This document shows, one piece after another, positions 11,191 to 21,829 of a stretch of 64,000 nt of DNA (position 1 is the first letter of the stretch; the number at the start of each line of letters is the position of its first letter). The notes under the pieces were generated by a model. The model did not search any database and had not been told where the DNA came from. It saw only the letters and a program-made list of their open reading frames with translations. Position numbers and translations under genes: made by a program. The DNA is taken from contig MNCI01023335.1 in the NCBI GenBank assembly GCA_015680685.1, forward strand, positions 227,798 through 291,797, in the 5' to 3' direction. Origin of the DNA: Gnetum montanum (taxonomy: Eukaryota > Streptophyta > Gnetopsida > Gnetales > Gnetaceae).

Positions 11191-11236
11191 TAAACCACCA
11201 TCATGCATGTACACATGAATTACGCTACCAGAGAAC

Positions 11237-12520
11237 ATGGAACAATACCTGTTAGCTGATTCTACTCTCTGTTTATTAGCAGGAGCAAGCCCGATGGATT
11301 ATCAGCATTTATCCGCACTGTTAATCATCGATGGGCCGTACGGAAAGATCGCAAGGGACATCGACATAAATCTCATCCATTTAAGTTTATCAATGGATGA
11401 TGCAGTCATAGCCTCAACACAAAAAATGCTAGATAACTACAAAGGTATGAAAAAGCCCCTTGACATAGAAGCTGAAAACATTACCAAAGACCTATTAACC
11501 GAAACCCCCATCGCCATGCCCGATGGAGAAATTAAAATATTAAAATTAAGTACATTACTGCAACCTCAACTAGCCAAAGACATAGAGGATGTGCTTAGGG
11601 ACAACATAAAAGCATTCGCTTAGTCATACACGGACATGCCCATATTGGATCCTCGAATCGTCCAGCATAATATTATCCTTGATCCAAAGTTGAGGCTAGT
11701 GAAGCAAAAATCATGAAAGGTTAAACCCAAGGTGGCATTGGCAGTTCGCAATAAGATCACCAAACTTTATTAGGCTGGTTTCATTCGAGCTGTTGATTAT
11801 GCCGAGTGGGTATCCAACATAATCATTGTCCTAAAAAAGAATGGAAGCATTCACTTATGCATTGACTTCTAGGATCTTAACATTGCAATCATAAAAGATG
11901 ATTTTCCCCTACCCAGCTTCGATCAACTTGTTGACTTGACCACTAGACACGCCCTATTATCTTTTATAGATGGCTTCTCAGGATAGAATCAAATACGCAT
12001 TAACCTAGAGCATCAACTTTGGACTACCTTTATGACACCATGGGGAACCTTTTGTTACACAATGATGCCCTACGGTTTCAAGAATGCTGGGGTCACATAT
12101 CAAAGGGCGATGACATTCATTTTTAGCGATTACATGTTACACTCGCTCAACGACTACGTGGACAACATTGTGGTTAAATCAAAGATATCAGAACAACATG
12201 TACAAGATCTTGACCTAGTACTAAAGCATTGTTTAAAATATGAACTGATACTTATCCCAAAGAAATGCATCTTCAGCATCAAAATAGGTAAAATGCTTGG
12301 ATTCATAGCCTCAGAAGTAGGGATACGAGTAGACCCCAATAAAGTTAAGGCCATAACAAACCTAAAACCACCTAGCAACCTTACCGAACTTCGAGGTCTA
12401 CAAGGTAGATTACAGTTCATCAGAAGGTTCATAGAAAAACTAATAGATAAATTAAAACCTATGAATCACTTGTTACGCAAGAACGTCCATTTTGAATGGA
12501 CTCCACAGTGCCAAGAATAA
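11237..12520 (+). pseudogene. E1 reverse transcriptase
   Basis: RNA-dependent DNA polymerase domain of the pol polyprotein. The upstream linker (SPMDYQHLSALL, DGPYGKIARDID) is shared with E2 and E3. RT motifs in order are KLY*AGFIRAVDYAEWVSN, DFPLPSFDQLVD, FIDGFSG*NQI, TFMTPWGTFCYTMMPYGFKNAG, then the catalytic box as YVDNIVVKS, followed by PKKCIF and GFIASEVGIRVDP. The second catalytic Asp is Asn, so this copy is dead apart from its stops. One frame is kept from 11237 to 14770 with nonsense codons but no frameshift. A conserved acceptor-like CAG|(A)GAAC stands just before the start at 11229-11236. Confidence 0.9.
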
Positions 12521-13000
12521 TTTGATCATATTAAAATAGCACTTGCCCGACTACCCACGGTTTATCCACCTCAAAATGATAAACTGTTTTACATCTACCT
12601 CGCCACTTCGGATTCATCAATCACGTCTATGCTTTGCTAGAAACAAGATGATGGAACCAAAGTCCTTGTCTATTACTTAAGCCATGCATTAGTTTCCCAT
12701 GAGAAAAAGTATAACGAGGTGGAGAGGTCATGTTTAGCCCTAATCTTTTCTCTAAAGAAATGGCGACATTCCCTCTTCCATAATCAAGTTAACATAATCT
12801 GCAAGGATAATGTGCTTAGAGCCATCACCGAAAATATTTATGAGTCAAGTAGGATAGCCCATTGGAAAGCCATGATAGCTGAGTTTGACCTACACTACAG
12901 AGCGCAATCATCAGTTAAGGGTCAAGCCATAGCAAATCAAATGACCACGTCACCAACGCACGATCAAGCAACAATAGAGCTAGAATTCCTAAATGAAAAT
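12521..13000 (+). pseudogene. E1 RNase H (gypsy type)
   Basis: First RNase H domain, continuous with RT, which would degrade the RNA of the RNA/DNA hybrid. Visible motifs are IYLATSDSSITSMLC, VYYLSHALVSHEKKYNEVE, CLALIFSLKKWRH, VNIICKDNVLRAITE and SSRIAHWKAMIAEFDLHY. In-frame stops occur near 12518 and 12638 (the LC*K site). E2 has LCQK at the second, so it is probably a Gln codon turned into TAG. Confidence 0.85.
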
Positions 13001-13009
13001 GTAAGCGCA

Positions 13010-13534
13010 ATAGACATAGTACCCAATGACTACGATGCCATTCTAAACTTTGATGGAGCATCCACCTCTCGAGGGGGAAGTGCTCCGGCTATCATCACCT
13101 ATCCCTCTGGGGAGATCAGACCCTTTGCTTATCATTTCAAATTTCATTGTACCAAAAAAATAGTAGAGTACGAAGGTCTCCTTAGAGGTCTCACAGTAGC
13201 ACTGGCTTCAAACATCACACGACTGGTGGTCAGGGGAGATTCACAACTAGTTTTGAACCACGTCACAGATATTTATACATGCAAAGCACAACATTTGCAA
13301 CCATACTGTGACTTAGCCAAACATCTGATGAAACAATTCGAAAACATAGACATGCAACATGTCTCCAGAAATGACGATACCATCGCAGACGCACTGGCCA
13401 CATTAGTGTTAAATATATCGCTTGACATGTTCCATACATTGCCAAGCTCCATAATCAGTTGTGCCAAACCAATAACTGATACTCTTGATATGTTGTCAAT
13501 TGTATCCGTTAGCACAACACATGTGATAGAATGA
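13010..13534 (+). pseudogene. E1 second RNase H (plant/archaeal type, aRNH)
   Basis: A second, unrelated RNase H copy lies between the first one and integrase, the hallmark of Tat-lineage elements. Motifs are ILNFDGASTSRGGSA (first catalytic Asp), EYEGLLRGLTVAL (Glu), LVVRGDSQLVLNHV (second Asp) and MQHVSRNDDTIADALA (last Asp). All four acidic positions remain. It is continuous with the 12719 reading and ends at a TGA at 13532-13534, where E3 reads through (VIELYND). Confidence 0.87.
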
Positions 13535-14770
13535 TATGATGACATAAAAGAGTACCTTCTACGTGGTGAAACACCATGGCATCTAATGAATGCACAAAAA
13601 TACGCAGTACAAAAGCATTCTTGGTAATATGCACTGGTAGGGGACACATTGTGTCATCGATCCTATGAAGGCATACTATTAACATGCGTTGGTAGCGTTG
13701 ATGCCCAAACCATCGTTGAGCAGGTACATGATGGACTATGCGGAGGACACATAGCACCTAAGGCAATGGAAACAAAGATAAGACGCTTAGGCTATTATTG
13801 GCCACACATGGAGTATGATTGCCTCTCCAAGGCTAAAACATGTAGTACCTGTCAAAGGCATAGTAATCTGATCCATGTCCCACCAAATGAGTTGCACATG
13901 GCACAAATCACATGACCCTTTCAAAAGTGGAGGTTGGACCTTATCAGACCAATAACACCCTCATCTACTATAGGGCATAGCTTCATCATAACTGTAATAG
14001 AATACTTCATGAAGTGGGCAGAAGCTGTTCCCCTTTGAAAGACCACATCTAAACATGTATGCAACTTCATTCTCAAAAACATTGTAACTCATTTTGGCAT
14101 CCCCATGACCATCATCACTGATAACGGGCCAAAATTTAGCAGTGCTGAAACCAAAAATTTTTGTGAAAGTTTGGGGATCAAAAACTCATTTTCATCCTGT
14201 TACTACCCTCAGAGCAATGGGCAAGCAGAGGCCACCAAGAAAACCATCATTACAATACTTAAAAATATGTTTACCCAAAGCAAGAAAAGATGGCACGAAC
14301 AGTTGGTATACGCACTGTGGGCATATCGCATGATGCATTGAACTTCAATAGGTAAAATGCCATATAGTCTTGTTTATGATTCAGAAGCTGTTTTACCTCT
14401 GGAATTGAAGGTATCATCTTTAAGGATCACACTTTTTGGACTCCTCGACGAAGGGCAAAACAATGACCTACACATCATTGACCTAGACTCAGTGGAAGAA
14501 GAATGCATACATGCACTTGATCAGATTGAGTGGTACCAAAAACAACAATGGAAACGCCATTGGCATGACATTCATAAGCACCCTATCAAAGAAGGTGACC
14601 TTGTACTTAAGGCCATTCAGGAACACCTGGACAAATTCTCAGCCAACTGGGAAGGGCCTTACTTGGTCACCAAAGCATATGACAGTGGAGCATTCAAGTT
14701 AGCTGATATGGAAGGGCATGAGCTGGCAAATCCAACCAATAACTCATTCTTGAAACCATTCCATATTTGA
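13535..14770 (+). pseudogene. E1 integrase
   Basis: Integrase that would join the element cDNA to host DNA. The HHCC zinc domain is visible as EQVHDGLCGGHIAP, GYYWPHMEYDC and CSTCQRH. The D,D(35)E core is visible as WRLDLIRP, TIITDNGPKFSS and GQAEATKKT; all three acidic residues are kept. The C-terminal part (NWEGPYLVTKAYDSGAFKLA, then NSFLKPFHI and a stop) shows no chromodomain, which separates it from chromoviruses. Several in-frame stops (near 13626, 13912, 14036, 14339) interrupt it, but the frame is unchanged. Confidence 0.9.
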
Positions 14771-14789
14771 GTACAAGCTCAGGTACGTG

Positions 14790-15170
14790 CGAGTCCTGGC
14801 GTCATGATTATAAATTGATACCACAGCTCGTCCTGGAATCATGACGGTAAACTAATACCATAGAACAATCCTGGAATCATGACTTAAAACTGATACCACA
14901 ACTCATCCTGGCATCATGACGATAAACTGATACCACACAATGTCCACAATGAAAATAAACTAGCATCCATATGGTATGATAGTAAACTACCATAGTCCCA
15001 CTCGCCAGAGTCCGCTAAGACTATAAACTGGTTTGCCTCTTCACGGTCCACTAAGACTAGAAACTGGCAATGCACCGTCCACCACAATGCTAAACGGGAA
15101 ATGCCCAATGGGTCATGATATAAAAATAACCCATGATATTCTGCTAAGACTATAAACTGGCAAGTTCATC
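14790..15170 (+). repeat. TTAAACTGATACCA array after E1 integrase
   Basis: Units of about 40-45 bp, consensus cctggcatcatgacgataaactgataccaca, become shorter and more variable to the right (gctaagactataaactggc). E3 has the homologous array at 43235-43560 and E2 at 23625-23830. Non-coding. Confidence 0.78.
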
Positions 15171-16163
15171 TCTGGTTCTTCAATCTATGGCTGCATTCAA
15201 ACTTTATTAGAATCGCTGCATCACTAGCCATCGGCCGATCCTAACAACATTGCTGCCAGCCATATACCATGCCTAACATCTCATATGGTGCCATTGTTTC
15301 ATCAGTAGCTATTTAAGTCTAAGCTTTCTTACTCACTCATGGTTTTCATGTCTTCTTAGAGTTGTGTTTGTAGGATGACACTCAGAGGTGTTCGTCCAAG
15401 AATGCACTTCGTCATAAGCAGCAAGGTGAGGTGATGTTCACAGCACACGTGGCAAGACTAAATCAAGCCATTCACTAGTACATCCCCATTTCCCGGTACA
15501 TTTTCTATCTATTCATCAACATACTCTACTTAGCCACACCTCTGATACACCCAGTACACTCAAAACTTTCAGCACACTATTGTGCACTATAACACTTTTA
15601 AGCAGTTGCAACACACAACATAGCACTTGAGCATGAGTACAAGATCAAAGCAAAGCTTATTAAAAAAATGGGACAATAGTTGTCTTGAAAGAAAATTCTC
15701 ATGTCTAAAACAATCAAGTGATATCCCATTGCATGGATTTGGCTCTCCGCCAACAGGCTCCCCCTAAAACATTAAACAAGGGCCCTGTTCCTCCAAAGAA
15801 TGCAACGCATCATCATGTGACTTTGGTCTTGCCAAAAAGTCCTCTAGGACACTAACCAAGAGTCTTATTCCACCAAAGGATGCACATCTCATGCCTTGAT
15901 TACGAGTCTGCTACACAATGGCTATTGACAAGGATCAGCATGACCAGCACATCCCCTTCACTATGCACAACCTTGATTCCTCCAGAATCCACACAGCTTC
16001 CCTTTCCCTATCAAATACAAACTCCATTTCCCATAATCCCATGTACTACTGAACACGGTGCGATGATGTCTAGTTAGATGGCAAAGGACGAAGTTTCTAT
16101 CGAGTTGCTTGTGGTGTTTTGCACTTCTTTGTCGACACTTCTCGGGTCGATTCCTCCAAGCAT
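15171..16163 (+). other. E1 3' non-coding region
   Basis: About 1 kb between the array and the PPT without a supportable gene. It contains a block at 15352-15420 (gagttgtgtttgtaggatga, then gaggtgttcg and gcacttcgtcat) that is conserved in E3 (43772-43840) and on the - strand of E5 (53755-53820). It also has stretches alignable to E3 44250-44450. The open frames here are short and not shared. Confidence 0.6.
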
Positions 16164-16180
16164 CAACAAAGAGGGGCCAA
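16124..16180 (+). other. E1 polypurine tract with upstream dyad
   Basis: CAACAAAGAGGGGCCAA at 16164-16180 directly precedes the TG of the 3' LTR and would prime plus-strand synthesis. About 40 bp upstream, ttctttgtcgaca (16126-16138) is nearly the reverse complement of catcaacaaag (16161-16171), so the tract could be presented on a hairpin. The same arrangement precedes the LTRs of E3, E2 and E5. Confidence 0.75.
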
Positions 16181-16394
16181 TGAAACATCACAAAATTTTG
16201 AGCTTAGTACTTCTCCAACAAGAATCGGGCTAATTCATGATGTTCCTCAGCATGACTAAAAGCTTGAGGGCCCCACAGATAGCTTCAAGTGGAGTCAAAC
16301 TTAATAAGAAGTAGGTCCCTGGGACCCACAGATGACCACGGCGCCACGGATATCAAACATGGCAACTTCGAAGATCAAGATACTTAGTTTTTAC

Positions 16395-16910
16395 TAAGTT
16401 TACATTCTCAGTGTATATGCCTAGCGTATACACTCAAGTTTACATTCTTAGCGTATTTGCCCAGCGTATACTCTCAAGTTCACATTCTTAGCGTATAAGC
16501 CCAACGTATACGCTCAAGTTCACATTTCTTAGCATATACGCCCAGCGTACATATCCACAGCATATATGCCCAGCGTATACGTCCAGTGTACATGCCCCGC
16601 TTACATGCCTCACATGTACACTCAGCCTGTACGACTAATGTATGCGCCCGACATGTAATCCCTGAAGATGCCATGGAAACAGCACTGCAGAGCAAGACTT
16701 GGCATAGAGCGTCAACTCACATGGGTAGAGCAATCATCAGGTGTCAACATCATGAATTCTGGAGTCTATACACTGAGCATGTACATCCTGCACATCTAGC
16801 ATATACGCCCAGCACATCCAGCATTTACGCTCAGCGTATATGCCCAGAGTCTACGCCCACCAGATACAGCGTATACGCCCAGCGTATACGCTTAGTAGAT
16901 GCAGCATGTT
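16395..16910. repeat. E1 U3 word array (GTATACGCCCAGC)
   Basis: About 15-20 imperfect copies of gcgtatacgcccagc and agtttacattctta-type links end about 80 bp before the TATA box. The position suggests enhancer-like binding sites; that is inference. The same word fills the leader and the antisense-gene flank. Confidence 0.75.
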
Positions 16911-16990
16911 GTACACTTATAAAATTTTATTCTTTCGCACCCGATCAATGCGCCACGTGTCACCCAACCCGAGTCTAACATCTAAACCTG

Positions 16991-16998
16991 TATAAAAA
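16991..16998 (+). promoter_or_regulatory. TATA box of E1 3' LTR
   Basis: TATAAAAA, identical to the one in the 5' LTR at 147-154. Confidence 0.7.
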
Positions 16999-18881
16999 CC
17001 CCAATTTTTCATTAGATCATGGTTGGAAATTTTGAGAAAAAACCAAAGAGAAAAACAGAGATGCTAAGAACCAGAGCAGAGAACCCTGTACGCTGGACCT
17101 CAATCCTGTACATTGAGCATACAACCTCTACACTATGCCTGCAGTTTGAACCAGCCCAAAGTCATCCCTGCATCCATCGGGGCTATTCCTTTGCCTTGTG
17201 TTGAAGTCACAACTGTGTTAGACTCGTGCATTGTAACTCCCATTTTGCAGTAATATTACTACATTTTCTTCCTAAAATCAGTTACAGTTTCCATCAATTG
17301 TTGCATGTTTACTGTTTACACTGTTTTACGTTTATGCTCCGTTTACATCAGTTACACCGTTTACGCTCTACTTTGCATCTGTTACATTGTTTACATATAA
17401 CCTAGTGTATAACACTTCGGTGTACGTTGGGGAAATCCTTGCCTGATCCATGCGCGGATCACCCAAGGTACTCTACCTTCATTTCTTCTAGCTTGACCTC
17501 AAGTGAAGGTAGGGTCTTCTGTGCGTGTTCGGATATCTCCAAGTCTCTGTTTCCTTCCAGCCGGAGACCGATGATTTTGGACGGTACACCTTTCTCCTCG
17601 CTTGAATTCTTAAGGGCATCCAATGCCTCAGTAAGTGTCACTTCCATGGCATCTATTTCATCCTCTCACCATAATATGGGAATATCCTTAGTTGTTTCTT
17701 TTTTCATTTCCTCCTCTTCATTTAGCCTAGTGATAACCATTTTGGGCTCACCCATCAGAGCTAATTCTTCCCTTTCCTTCTCAGGGGTATCCTCTGTGAT
17801 CACCATATAAATCTAAAGTTAGCATGACATAATAAGTACGCATACTTAAGCAAGCAAATAAATTAAAAAAGCGATAAAAGACACTAAAGGAAAAAAGAAT
17901 ACTTACTTGCTCCTGGTAAGATGAATTAGATCTTCTTTGCTTTTGGCAGTCTCGCCTCCATAGTAGGTTCCCTTGAATGTTAAGCCTTTCTCACTTTGGC
18001 CTTGGCCTTCCTGAAGGTCTCTTGAATCGAATGCTCAGCTCTCCTAATAGTTGTGATGGAGACTGATTCTTTGATGCCTTCGGGTGGGTCTTGAGATCTA
18101 GTGGTGTTAAATAGATGACGGATCCAGGGGCGAGACAACTGTGAACGATCCCTTAACACATAATGGGTATCTTCGTAGACCACTAAGAACTTAGCAAACC
18201 TACAGAGATAGCCTGTGAAAAAGGTAAAGGTAAAATATGATCTAGCATCAACATTGGAACATAGCTTGATGATCTCTCCACAGAGCCCTAACCCAAGGAA
18301 TTGCACCCAATTGTAGCACATACCAGTCTCCAAGACTGAGCGCATAACACGTGTAGACTCAACCTGAAGACTTCTTACCTGAGAAAGAGACTTAGGAAAT
18401 TCTCGTGCTCTAAAGAGTAGATACAGAAAATTTACCTTGGTCAAACAAGTATAATATTGCATGGAAAAACCATTAGGACCCCATGGTACACCTAGCTAGT
18501 CTTCAAGTTCCTTGATCACATGGCCTTCTCTAGTTGCCCTATCCACTACCACCTTAGCACCATCCACTGGTATGCTGAAAAGATTGGAAAAGAATTCGGC
18601 ACTTAGGTGGAAAGACACTTTAACTCCCCAAACTCGTGTAGTAAAGTAAGAGACATCATTGTTAAAAGAGTCAACAATGGAAACCATTTCAGTCATGGGA
18701 ATGTTAGGAGTCGAGGCACTAAATAGGTCCATCAAGCCCACATTGGCAAGGTAGCTGATGATTTTTTCAGGTGCCTTCTTGTGCATCCACCATTGTGACT
18801 CCTCTATCTCTTCAAACTTCATAAAAAGAGTGGCCTCAGTGTGCCCGGATATGATGGTAACCTCATCAAAGGAAAAAAACA

Positions 18882-18979
18882 CTGTAGAAAAGACAAAGAA
18901 AACATGGAGAAAAAATTAAGAGTATGATAAGCAAAGATGTAATAGAGATGAAAATGAAGCCTGGAACAAAATCATTTAC
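18882..18979 (-). other. Intron 3 of the E3 antisense gene (98 bp)
   Basis: GCTAATG|GTAAATGA ... TTTTCTACAG|TGTTTT on the - strand, with a long T-rich 3' part. The flanking exons join in phase. It corresponds to 8507-8595 in E1 and 29577-29658 in E2. Confidence 0.78.
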
Positions 18980-19236
18980 CATTAGCAAATGGAGTAGGCA
19001 CATTTGTTTGGGGAAAAACTAGCCCATCAAGAGGCCAATCCTCATGCAGCTAGTCGTGAACTTTACAACGTTCAAAGGCCCTAGAAAATTTCCTAGGATA
19101 ATTGATAATAACACCCTTGGTTTGATCTAGCACCACAGCACAAAGAGTGGGGCTTATCATGAATGCCTCCAAGGCTATGCACGCTAAGGAAAGCCTGCTA
19201 TCATCCTCATGCAATCCATGCTCATCAACACGAGGC

Positions 19237-19317
19237 CTGTGAAGGCAACATATTCATACATAAACAATGATCTAATGTTAAATGAACTAAAGTTAAGATG
19301 AGTATGAAAGAGCATAC
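19237..19317 (-). other. Intron 2 of the E3 antisense gene (81 bp)
   Basis: AGACAA|GTATGCTC ... TTGCCTTCACAG|GCCTCG on the - strand, at the same codon as the E1 and E2 introns. Confidence 0.78.
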
Positions 19318-19766
19318 TTGTCTACTCTATACACGGTTCCAAGCAGATTTTGGAACAACGTATGCACACGAAAAGCTAGAAAAAGAGTGATACTATTGTT
19401 GTAATGGCTACAAGGCAATAATCTCCACACACAGGTCAGAGGACATGTGGATCTAGGACCTTTAGGAACACCTCCCTTGACTATATATAGTCCCTTGTCT
19501 ATGTTAACAATGAAGGCTAAAATACCTCGTGTTGAGCTAGGAAACATGGTCTCAATGATATCACGAGTCAGCTGCACACTCAAATGAGACCATATGACAA
19601 TGTTGAAATTCTACAAGATAAATGATAGAAATGCACCAACATTTGGATGAAACCATATTACATCCAGCTTGATCTGCATGTCATAACTAGGCATGTTCTA
19701 TCCCAAAAGGCCAAACCAAGATAGCACACCGACAAGTTCAACCATCAGGAGAAAAGGCTTAAGTCC

Positions 19767-20943
19767 CTTGCATAGCACTAGAACCTTAGGGAAGTGAATT
19801 AAAATATATAAAACATATAAATTAAAAATAAAATAAAATAAGGAAAATAAATTATCCCAAAAAATAAATAATATTCAACACACGCAAGTCCACCCCATGA
19901 GACAAGGACATCAATGTTTATTTGATGAATTTAACGCTCGCTGAGGTACATTTAAAAATTCATTTCATGGTAAACCAACAAACAAGTCCAAATGCAAAAC
20001 ATGTACATTCACTGTGTAACAAAAGAAAATAAAAACAAAAGGGTACAAATAACTAGCAACATTGAGCAAATAATTTACTCACGCACTAGTTCCCAGGGAA
20101 TTCACGTTGTAGTGCAAGTTGCAGTGAAAATGACTAGGAACACATTCACAACACAGATAACGCTGCAACCCACAAACACGGCTCATGCTGTAAATCATGC
20201 AATGGCACAAGTAACACTGTAGAAGCAGTTGAGAAGTAGCTCTAGACACAAAAATTGTATTTTTCCTCCAAACACAAAAATCGTAGTTTTCCTCTAGACA
20301 CAAAAATCGTAGTTTTGCTCCAGACACAAAAATCGTAGCTTTCTCTGGGGTACTCACACCCAGGAAAAAATCAACAAACATGAACTTCCCTTGGGGTGCT
20401 CATGCCCAGGAAAAAGTTAGAAAAAATCAATTTTCCTAGGGTGCTCATGCAAATTGGAAAAAATCAGTTTTCTTGGGGTGCTCACACCCTATTCCCCCCA
20501 CTCAACAAAAATGGCATCCTCTTAACCCCTACACCCATGCTCACCTCCTCATCACTCATGCTTTCACCACTCATGCCTTCACCACTCATGTTGGGCTTGC
20601 CCTGGGTTACTCACACCAATGAATAAATCACATCAAAAATAAGAAATTTCATAGGTTTGAGCATGCCTTGCCCATCACTCATGCTGGTCATGCCATTGCC
20701 AAGGAAAATAGTAATTCCAAAAAAATGGCAAGCCCCAAAAATCTTGTAACACCCTGGATATCCCAAATTTATGACAAAACTCCAAGACATAATGTGAAAG
20801 AAATCAAGCCAAGAGACCCAACACCAAAATCAAATCTTTCCCACTCCAAAATCTTATCAAAATGGTGGCCCTAATGGCTTATGTAGTTGCTCATCCTATG
20901 CTAGACAAGAACAGAAGAAAACATACCTACCTAGAGTCCCAGT
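19767..20943. other. E3 spacer upstream of its antisense gene
   Basis: AT-rich non-coding DNA (19790-19900), then a minisatellite of about 30 bp with the core agacacaaaaatcgtagttt (20240-20340). Repeats of ggggtgctcatgcccaggaaa (20345-20480) and cactcatgc words (20530-20600) follow. By position it corresponds to intron 1 and the promoter side of the antisense gene in E1. No convincing exon 1 was found. Confidence 0.55.
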
Positions 20944-21573
20944 TGTGATGACCAAAAATGTTGATGGCTGGAAAACACCGAGGGGTCAGCGGGCACGATA
21001 GTTTTGACCCTGTACCTATGGGAGGGTCGTGCTAGGTGTGTGCAGATATGGGATGCCCTGAATGGTCTGGTTGATCAAACAGGGACTTAATTGACATCTA
21101 TATAGCCTTTTGGAACATATAATTTGAAAACAAGAATGAAAGCGCGAATTAATGCTTGAAAGTAAATAAAGCAGAAAAAAATGGAGAACACAACAATAAG
21201 CAGGAAACAAAGTAAAATGTAGTTAGAAAAATGCACTATTCTGAAGCTACAAGTTTGCTTTGTCAGGGTGGATACAGTTGGTTGCACAACATGATGGAGT
21301 GCAGAGATCCCGAGAGTAACCAGGATGTGTAGAGCAAAGTAGGTTGTGCGCTTGGGCGTAGACTTAGGTGCTGACAATGTGGGGATTCTACCAAGGTGGT
21401 AGAAGGGGGATAGAACAAAATGTCAGCTGAGAATGCTAGCTATTTGCAGTGTCAAATAGAAAGCTTACAATGCTCGATGTTACAATGTGCCAGGAAGAGA
21501 ACTTGAGTGCCAGAGAGAGGAAAAGTAGAAAACTCAAAAAAAATTCAAACCCCTTGAATGCTACTTGTTGGGG

Positions 21574-21581
21574 TATTTATA
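21574..21581 (-). promoter_or_regulatory. TATA box of E2 3' LTR
   Basis: TATAAATA on the - strand in a context shared with the other LTR at 38085-38092 (ggtcctataaataccccaac). Confidence 0.7.
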
Positions 21582-21829
21582 GGACCAAGGGTGCATGAAA
21601 GAGGCATTTTAGATGCCATGTGCCCTAGGCCCACATTTACTTTCTTGTGCTGCACGTGCCATGCATGACCGTTGGACCTGCATGAATGTTATGATTGTGA
21701 GTCTACTATGCCATAACTGTGAGCTTGCCACACTAGAATTATGTCATTAGTGTTTGGAGACGTGTGCCAACGGTCCAATTAGGTGAAGTGAATTGATGTC
21801 ACACAACCACCCGCATGCTTTGCTGTGTT

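Larger units (their letters stand above)
1..17588 (+). mobile_element. E1: Tat-like Ty3/gypsy retrotransposon, nearly complete, decayed
   Basis: The order is partial 5' LTR, PBS, gag, protease, spacer with an antisense gene, RT, RNase H, second RNase H, integrase, PPT and 3' LTR. Only the first part of the 5' LTR is missing, cut by the window edge. Two successive RNase H domains and an integrase without a chromodomain place it with the Tat-like non-chromoviruses; the subclade is not assigned. By eye there are about 13 differences in the first 235 aligned LTR bases, mostly transitions, so it is not recent. It lies inside the antisense gene of E3, which makes it younger than E3. The target duplication would begin at 17589 (ccttt) but its partner is outside the window. 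Confidence 0.9.
16181..17588 (+). repeat. E1 3' LTR
   Basis: Begins TGAAACATCAC after the PPT and ends GGTACA; 1408 bp. U3 is dense in GTATACGC words (16395-16910). A TATA box is at 16991-16998 and the conserved U5 core at 17432-17468. The last 744 bp match the window start. The sequence right of 17588 belongs to the antisense gene of E3. Confidence 0.92.
17589..19766 (-). pseudogene. Antisense spliced gene in E3 (truncated by E1)
   Basis: Homologue of the E1 antisense gene. Exon 2 is 19766-19318 (449 nt), exon 3 19236-18980, exon 4 18881-17907 and exon 5 17812-17589, where E1 cuts it off. Introns have donors GTATGC, GTAAAT and GTAAGT with acceptors TTCACAG, TTTCTACAG and AACTTTAG. Exons 2-3 and 3-4 join in phase. 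Exon 2 reads PFLLMVELVGVLSWFG, VIWFHPNVGAFLSF, NIVIWSHLS and LLGTVYRVDK, again with Glu where an FCP1/NIF phosphatase has its Asp. Exon 4 reads MKFEEIEESQWWM, VSFHLSAEFFSNLFSIPVDG and YVLRDRSQLSRPWIRHLF. A few stops break it. Exon 1 was not found. Confidence 0.75.
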
